A stretch of DNA of 45,621 nucleotides from Sandaracinobacteroides sayramensis (GTDB lineage Bacteria > Pseudomonadota > Alphaproteobacteria > Sphingomonadales > Sphingomonadaceae): assembly GCF_022014495.1 (NCBI RefSeq), contig NZ_JAKLSQ010000002.1, forward strand, positions 1 through 45,621, written 5' to 3'. Below the pieces are notes generated by a model. It was not told the origin of the DNA. It was given only the letters and a program-made list of their open reading frames with translations, and made no database searches. Positions 43,988 to 45,621 of the stretch are shown here, in pieces. Each line of letters begins with the position of its first letter. Positions within the stretch are counted from its first letter, which is position 1. The position numbers were made by a program, and so were the translations under genes.

Positions 43988-44006
43988 TGATCGATCTTAT
44001 CGATCA
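43988..44006. promoter_or_regulatory. perfect inverted repeat upstream of catalase
   Basis: TGATCGAT (43988-43995) and ATCGATCA (43999-44006) are perfect complements with a three-base spacer. The site lies about 76 bases before the catalase ATG. A TTGCCT hexamer (43973-43978) lies just upstream, so the site may overlap the promoter. A peroxide- or iron-responsive regulator is plausible but not shown. Confidence 0.45.
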
Positions 44007-44081
44007 CTGAGGCCGGGTTTCCGTGTTTCCGCCTGTCACACCGGCATGTTAGCTTGCCTGGCATCACAGGAGGATACAGCC

Positions 44082-45557
44082 ATGACCAACCCGCCCCGCC
44101 TGACGACCAGCGCCGGCAGCCCCGTCGCCGACAACCAGAACAGCCAGAGCGCCGGTCCGCGCGGCCCCGTGCTGATGCAGGACTGGCAACTGATCGAAAA
44201 GCTGGCCCACCAGAACCGCGAGCGAATCCCGGAACGCGTGGTGCACGCCAAGGGCTGGGGGGCGCATGGCAGCCTCACCATCACCAACGACATCAGCCGC
44301 TACAGCCGCGCCGCCGTCTTCGGCGAAGTGGGCAAGGTGACGCCGCTGATCGCCCGCTTCTCCACCGTCGCCGGCGAGATGGGCGCGGCCGACGCCGAGC
44401 GCGACGTGCGCGGCTTCTCGGTGAAATTCTACACCGACGAGGGCAATTGGGATCTGGTCGGCAACAACACCCCCGTCTTCTTCGTGCGCGACCCGCTGAA
44501 ATTCCCCGACTTCATCCGCACCCAGAAGCGGCATCCGGTCAACAACCTGCGCTCCCCCACCGCCATGTGGGACTTCTGGAGCCTGTCGCCGGAAAGCCTG
44601 CACCAGGTGACGATCCTGTTCTCGGACCGGGGCATTCCCAAGAACCCGATGCACATGCACGGCTTCGGCAGCCACACCTACAGCTTCTGGAACGAGGCCG
44701 GCGAGCGCTTCTGGGTGAAATTCCACTTCAAGGCGCTGCAACCCATCGAGAATATGACCAACGCCGAATCCGAAGAGCTGATCGGCAAGACGCGCGAAAG
44801 CTATCAGGAAGCGCTGTTCGGCGCGATCCAGCGCGGCGACTATCCGGCCTGGCGCCTGTGCGTGCAGATCATGCCCGAAGCCGAAGCCGCGCAGTGGGAA
44901 GCCCGCACCGGCTGGAACCCCTTCGACCTGACGAAGGTCTGGCCGCACGCCGACTACCCGCTGATCGAAGTCGGAATCATGGAGCTGAACCGCAACGCCG
45001 CCAATTATTTCGCCGAGATCGAGCAGGCGGCCTTCAGCCCCTCCAACTTCGTGCCGGGCATCGGCCCCTCGCCCGACAAGATGTTGCAGGCGCGCATCTT
45101 CTCCTACGCCGACGCCCACCGCTACCGGCTGGGCACCCATTATGAGGCGCTGCCGGTGAACGCGCCGAAATCCGCCGTCCACCATTACCACAAGGACGGG
45201 CAGATGAACTTCTTCGGCCACAAGCACGGCGCCGACGACGCCTATTACGAGCCCAACAGCTTCGGCGGCCCCATCGAAGACCCGTCCGTCGCCGAGCCGC
45301 CGCTGGCGCTTTCCGGCGCAGCCGCACGCCACAACCACCGCCAGGGCAACGACGACTACACCCAGGCCGGCAACCTCTTCCGCCTGCTGAAAGCCGACGA
45401 GCAGAAGCGCCTCGGCGAAAACATCGCCGCCGCCATGCAGGGCGTGCCGCAATTCATCGTCGACCGGCAACTCGCCCACTTCGACAAGGCCGACCCGGCC
45501 TACGGCGCCTCCGTCCGAGCCGCCCTCACCGTGCGCGAGCCGGTCGCTGCGGAGTAG
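44082..45557 (+). CDS. katA: catalase (KatA-type, monofunctional heme)
   Basis: Catalase converts hydrogen peroxide to water and oxygen. The 491-residue protein is a small-subunit clade-3 type: the distal His is in ERVVHAKG (His55), [10 protein letters not shown] is the conserved distal Asn region, and [14 protein letters not shown] contains the heme-ligand Tyr. The NADPH-binding and C-terminal parts ([15 protein letters not shown]-like; [12 protein letters not shown]) match the family. ATG at 44082 is preceded by AGGAGG at 44068-44073, an ideal Shine-Dalgarno sequence. A second copy of the composite palindrome begins just after the stop. Confidence 0.95.
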   Translation: MTNPPRLTTSAGSPVADNQNSQSAGPRGPVLMQDWQLIEKLAHQNRERIPERVVHAKGWGAHGSLTITNDISRYSRAAVFGEVGKVTPLIARFSTVAGEMGAADAERDVRGFSVKFYTDEGNWDLVGNNTPVFFVRDPLKFPDFIRTQKRHPVNNLRSPTAMWDFWSLSPESLHQVTILFSDRGIPKNPMHMHGFGSHTYSFWNEAGERFWVKFHFKALQPIENMTNAESEELIGKTRESYQEALFGAIQRGDYPAWRLCVQIMPEAEAAQWEARTGWNPFDLTKVWPHADYPLIEVGIMELNRNAANYFAEIEQAAFSPSNFVPGIGPSPDKMLQARIFSYADAHRYRLGTHYEALPVNAPKSAVHHYHKDGQMNFFGHKHGADDAYYEPNSFGGPIEDPSVAEPPLALSGAAARHNHRQGNDDYTQAGNLFRLLKADEQKRLGENIAAAMQGVPQFIVDRQLAHFDKADPAYGASVRAALTVREPVAAE

Positions 45558-45565
45558 GGAAGAAG

Positions 45566-45621
45566 GCCAGGGGGCTTTGCCCCCTGGACCCCCAGCAGGA
45601 GGGTGACCCTCCTGCACCTCC
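45566..45621. repeat. composite palindrome, left half of a second copy
   Basis: These 56 bases are identical to 12646-12701, including hairpins A and B. The element starts nine bases after the catalase stop and is cut by the window end, so the central palindrome and right half are not visible. Confidence 0.85.

Overview
The window is a GC-rich, densely packed bacterial chromosome segment. Gene content and order point to an alphaproteobacterium, most likely of the Sphingomonadales: rimP-nusA-ylxR-infB-rbfA, rpmH-rnpA-yidD-yidC-engB, a TPR gene overlapping ispE, a TorF-family porin, a DUF6491-type lipoprotein and several GTG/TTG starts. The placement is inferred from gene content, not from a marker tree.

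Layout. 256-4318: a four-gene Anbu operon (circularly permuted ATP-grasp, alpha-E, transglutaminase-like protease, Anbu proteasome-like hydrolase), a system whose physiological substrate is unknown. 4466-9247: rpmH, rnpA, yidD, yidC and engB, then a nitronate-monooxygenase-like flavoprotein with an unusual C-terminal cysteine cluster. 9411-12637: etfB-etfA, a 3-hydroxyacyl-CoA dehydrogenase and a lipoprotein. 12842-19014 (minus strand): the translation/transcription operon rimP-nusA-ylxR-infB-rbfA. 19182-21124: hisG (short form) and hisD. 21303-28044: a lipoprotein, a PfkB sugar/adenosine kinase, an SBF-like transporter, two acyl-CoA dehydrogenases, and a small operon of a membrane lipoprotein, a prolyl-4-hydroxylase-like dioxygenase and a Gly-rich miniprotein. 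28147-31611: a fused indolepyruvate ferredoxin oxidoreductase. 31794-34477: tRNA-Leu(UAG), a trigger factor with a His-rich tail, and the TorF porin. 34817-39889: parE, a SHOCT membrane protein, the TPR protein and ispE. 39890-40997: a small base-composition island with a DNA methyltransferase (predicted leaderless) and a convergent winged-helix protein. 40998-45557: Sua5, an acyl-CoA dehydrogenase and catalase.

Functional theme: acyl-CoA and amino-acid oxidation recurs (three acyl-CoA dehydrogenases, ETF, 3-hydroxyacyl-CoA dehydrogenase, indolepyruvate oxidoreductase), with ETF as the likely electron acceptor of the dehydrogenases. The rest is mostly core housekeeping.

Most interesting non-genic signals: (i) a 210-bp composite palindrome that exactly fills the gap between two convergent genes, with stop codons inside its terminal arms and compensatory changes between its halves; half of a second copy follows catalase at the window edge. 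(ii) Three copies of a REP-like inverted repeat just after stop codons. (iii) An identical 17-nt palindromic site, in the same orientation, upstream of both the Anbu operon and the TorF porin gene. (iv) A strong promoter whose predicted start falls on the first base of the methyltransferase ATG. No CRISPR array, rRNA, insertion sequence or prophage was found.
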